Origin: JBHIBD01 sp046758865
GTDB taxonomy: Bacteria > Planctomycetota > Brocadiia > Brocadiales > Bathyanammoxibiaceae
Direction: 5' to 3'
Length of the DNA: 7,437 nucleotides
Assembly (NCBI GenBank): GCA_046758865.1
Contig: JBHIBD010000088.1
Location: 1 to 7,437 of the forward strand
Position 1 is the stretch's first letter; the number at the start of each line of letters is the position of its first letter. Of this stretch, positions 6,879 to 7,437 are shown piece after piece. The notes under the pieces are model-generated. The model had not been told where the DNA came from. It did not search any database and saw nothing but the letters and a program-made list of their open reading frames with translations. The position numbers were made by a program, and so were the translations under genes.

Positions 6879-7437
6879 TTACAGACGATTAGCAGGATTT
6901 TCGCTGTCTATTGCCCATTTCAGGGGATTGTTGATAACGTATTCCCTGATTTCATTTAAATCCTCTTCATTTCGGATGACATGTTCGTAATAATTGCGTT
7001 GCCAGAAGTGTCTTTCAAATGGTTCCCAACCATTTTGCTTTACGCCCTTAATATATCTTTTCGTCGTCAAGGATTTAAAACTATATATAATATCAGGCAA
7101 CGCCAATGTTTTTGTAGGGGCAACTCCCTGTGGTTGCCCTTCTTCTCCAGGGCAGGCACGGGGACCTGCCCCTACATTCAATATGATTATTCCATGTAGA
7201 TGATTCGGCATGATAACGAATTCATCTATATCCACACCCGTATAATATCTTGGTAATTCAATCCATGTCTTTTGCACCATGCAACCAATCTCGTTCAGTG
7301 CTATCCCCCCACTTTCTACGTCCCCCAAAACACATTTCTTCTTCTGCGTGCATATAGTCACAAAATACGCCCCAGCCTGGGAATAATTGTATCCCTCTAA
7401 TCGGATGGAACGGCGGCGGTGTTCGCTAAAGTCGCAT
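6879..7437 (-). CDS. REP-associated tyrosine transposase (RAYT, Y1/HUH family), 5' end beyond the window
   Basis: This is a single-strand DNA endonuclease/transposase of the IS200-like Y1 superfamily, the kind associated with REP palindromes. The reading frame is open to the right edge: codons upstream of the GTG at 7361 encode RRRSIRLEGYNYSQAGAYF, the usual RAYT N-terminus, so GTG 7361 is internal (the Val of FVTICTQ) and the true start lies outside. Counting from that Val as 1: HUH motif MPNHLHGI with H54 and H56; SFKSLTTKRYI 94-104, a helix typical of the family; HFWQRNYYEHVIRNEED 118-134; and REYVINNPLKW, in which Y141 aligns with the catalytic Tyr115 of E. coli TnpA-REP (DYIYINPVKHG). 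All catalytic parts are present and there is no frameshift in the visible part, so it may be functional. Residues 63-83 are encoded by an inserted palindromic repeat pair. No transposon ends, cargo or second ORF are visible. It lies 53 bp upstream of addB on the same strand. Confidence 0.9.
   Translation of the reverse strand, partial: CDFSEHRRRSIRLEGYNYSQAGAYFVTICTQKKKCVLGDVESGGIALNEIGCMVQKTWIELPRYYTGVDIDEFVIMPNHLHGIIILNVGAGPRACPGEEGQPQGVAPTKTLALPDIIYSFKSLTTKRYIKGVKQNGWEPFERHFWQRNYYEHVIRNEEDLNEIREYVINNPLKWAIDSENPANRL
7113..7140 (+). repeat. REP-like unit 1 (hairpin)
   Basis: This is the left unit. Stem GGGCAAC (7118-7124) pairs with GTTGCCC (7133-7139) around the loop TCCCTGTG. The 5' head GTAG(G) precedes the stem, like the short conserved head that flanks known REP hairpins. 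It matches the inverted right unit at 23 of 28 positions, and four of the five differences are paired stem changes. Confidence 0.75.
7149..7176 (-). repeat. REP-like unit 2 (hairpin, inverted)
   Basis: This is the right unit, in inverted orientation. Stem GGGCAGG (7150-7156) pairs with CCTGCCC (7165-7171) around an 8-nt loop. Read on the minus strand it begins with the same TGTAGGGGCA head as unit 1. Its stem has GG/CC where unit 1 has AC/GT, so pairing is kept. Confidence 0.75.

Larger units (their letters stand above)
7113..7176. repeat. Inverted pair of REP-like palindromic units (BIME-like) inside the RAYT gene
   Basis: This 64-bp element is bounded by a perfect 10-bp inverted repeat, TGTAGGGGCA (7113-7122) and TGCCCCTACA (7167-7176). 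Inside are two 28-bp units in opposite orientation separated by 8 bp (7141-7148). Each unit folds into a 7-bp hairpin with an 8-nt loop. The element lies in frame within the transposase gene, where it codes for a Gly/Pro-rich linker (VGAGPRACPG, then EEGQPQGVAPT) between the HUH motif and the helix leading to the catalytic Tyr. It is most likely a mobile palindrome of the type RAYTs act on, inserted at a loop where extra residues are tolerated. Confidence 0.85.

Noticed and set aside
7113..7176. CRISPR repeat or intrinsic terminator reading of the paired hairpins
   Set aside because: There are only two units, in opposite orientation with an 8-bp spacer and no T-tract, and they are in frame within a gene. 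They fit REP/BIME-type palindromes instead.
6879..7361. RAYT gene starting at GTG 7361
   Set aside because: Conserved family residues (RRRSIRLEGYNYSQAGAYF) are encoded in frame upstream to the window edge, so the GTG is an internal Val codon.

Overview
The window is ordinary bacterial chromosome dominated by one double-strand-break repair operon on the minus strand. It holds the 3' end of a plus-strand glycosyltransferase gene (3-224), a complete addB-addA pair (addB 3688-6825, addA 200-3691, both minus) and the 5'-truncated gene of a REP-associated tyrosine transposase (RAYT, 6879-7437, minus). Almost every base is coding. The only gap between genes is 6826-6878, 53 bp between the RAYT stop and the addB start.

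Region by region: the glycosyltransferase tail converges on addA, and the two reading frames overlap by 25 bp at their 3' ends around a GCGGCCGC palindrome, so both proteins end in or near a run of four alanines. The addA start overlaps the addB stop as ATGA, with a Shine-Dalgarno sequence inside the end of addB, which points to translational coupling of the two subunits. Upstream of addB on the same strand lies the RAYT gene. It carries an in-frame 64-bp pair of inverted palindromic units between its HUH motif and its catalytic tyrosine.

How the genes work together: AddA (SF1A helicase plus PD-(D/E)XK nuclease) and AddB (helicase-like scaffold with its own ATP-binding P-loop plus a second PD-(D/E)XK nuclease) should form the AddAB helicase-nuclease that resects broken DNA ends and prepares them for RecA. 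Both nuclease domains keep their catalytic residues. Both also carry a four-cysteine iron-sulfur box, whereas in the Bacillus subtilis enzyme the cluster is in AddB. The RAYT belongs to a domesticated single-strand HUH nuclease family that moves or maintains palindromic REP elements. Its position next to addBA may be coincidental.

Organism: a bacterium of mid-range GC by eye. The RAYT subtype and its GTAGGGGCA-type palindromes are of a kind I associate with environmental lineages such as Planctomycetota, Nitrospirota, Desulfobacterota and cyanobacteria. I cannot place it more precisely from the sequence alone. I do not see a new multi-gene system here. The points most worth following are the repeat pair inside the RAYT gene and the two iron-sulfur boxes in AddAB.
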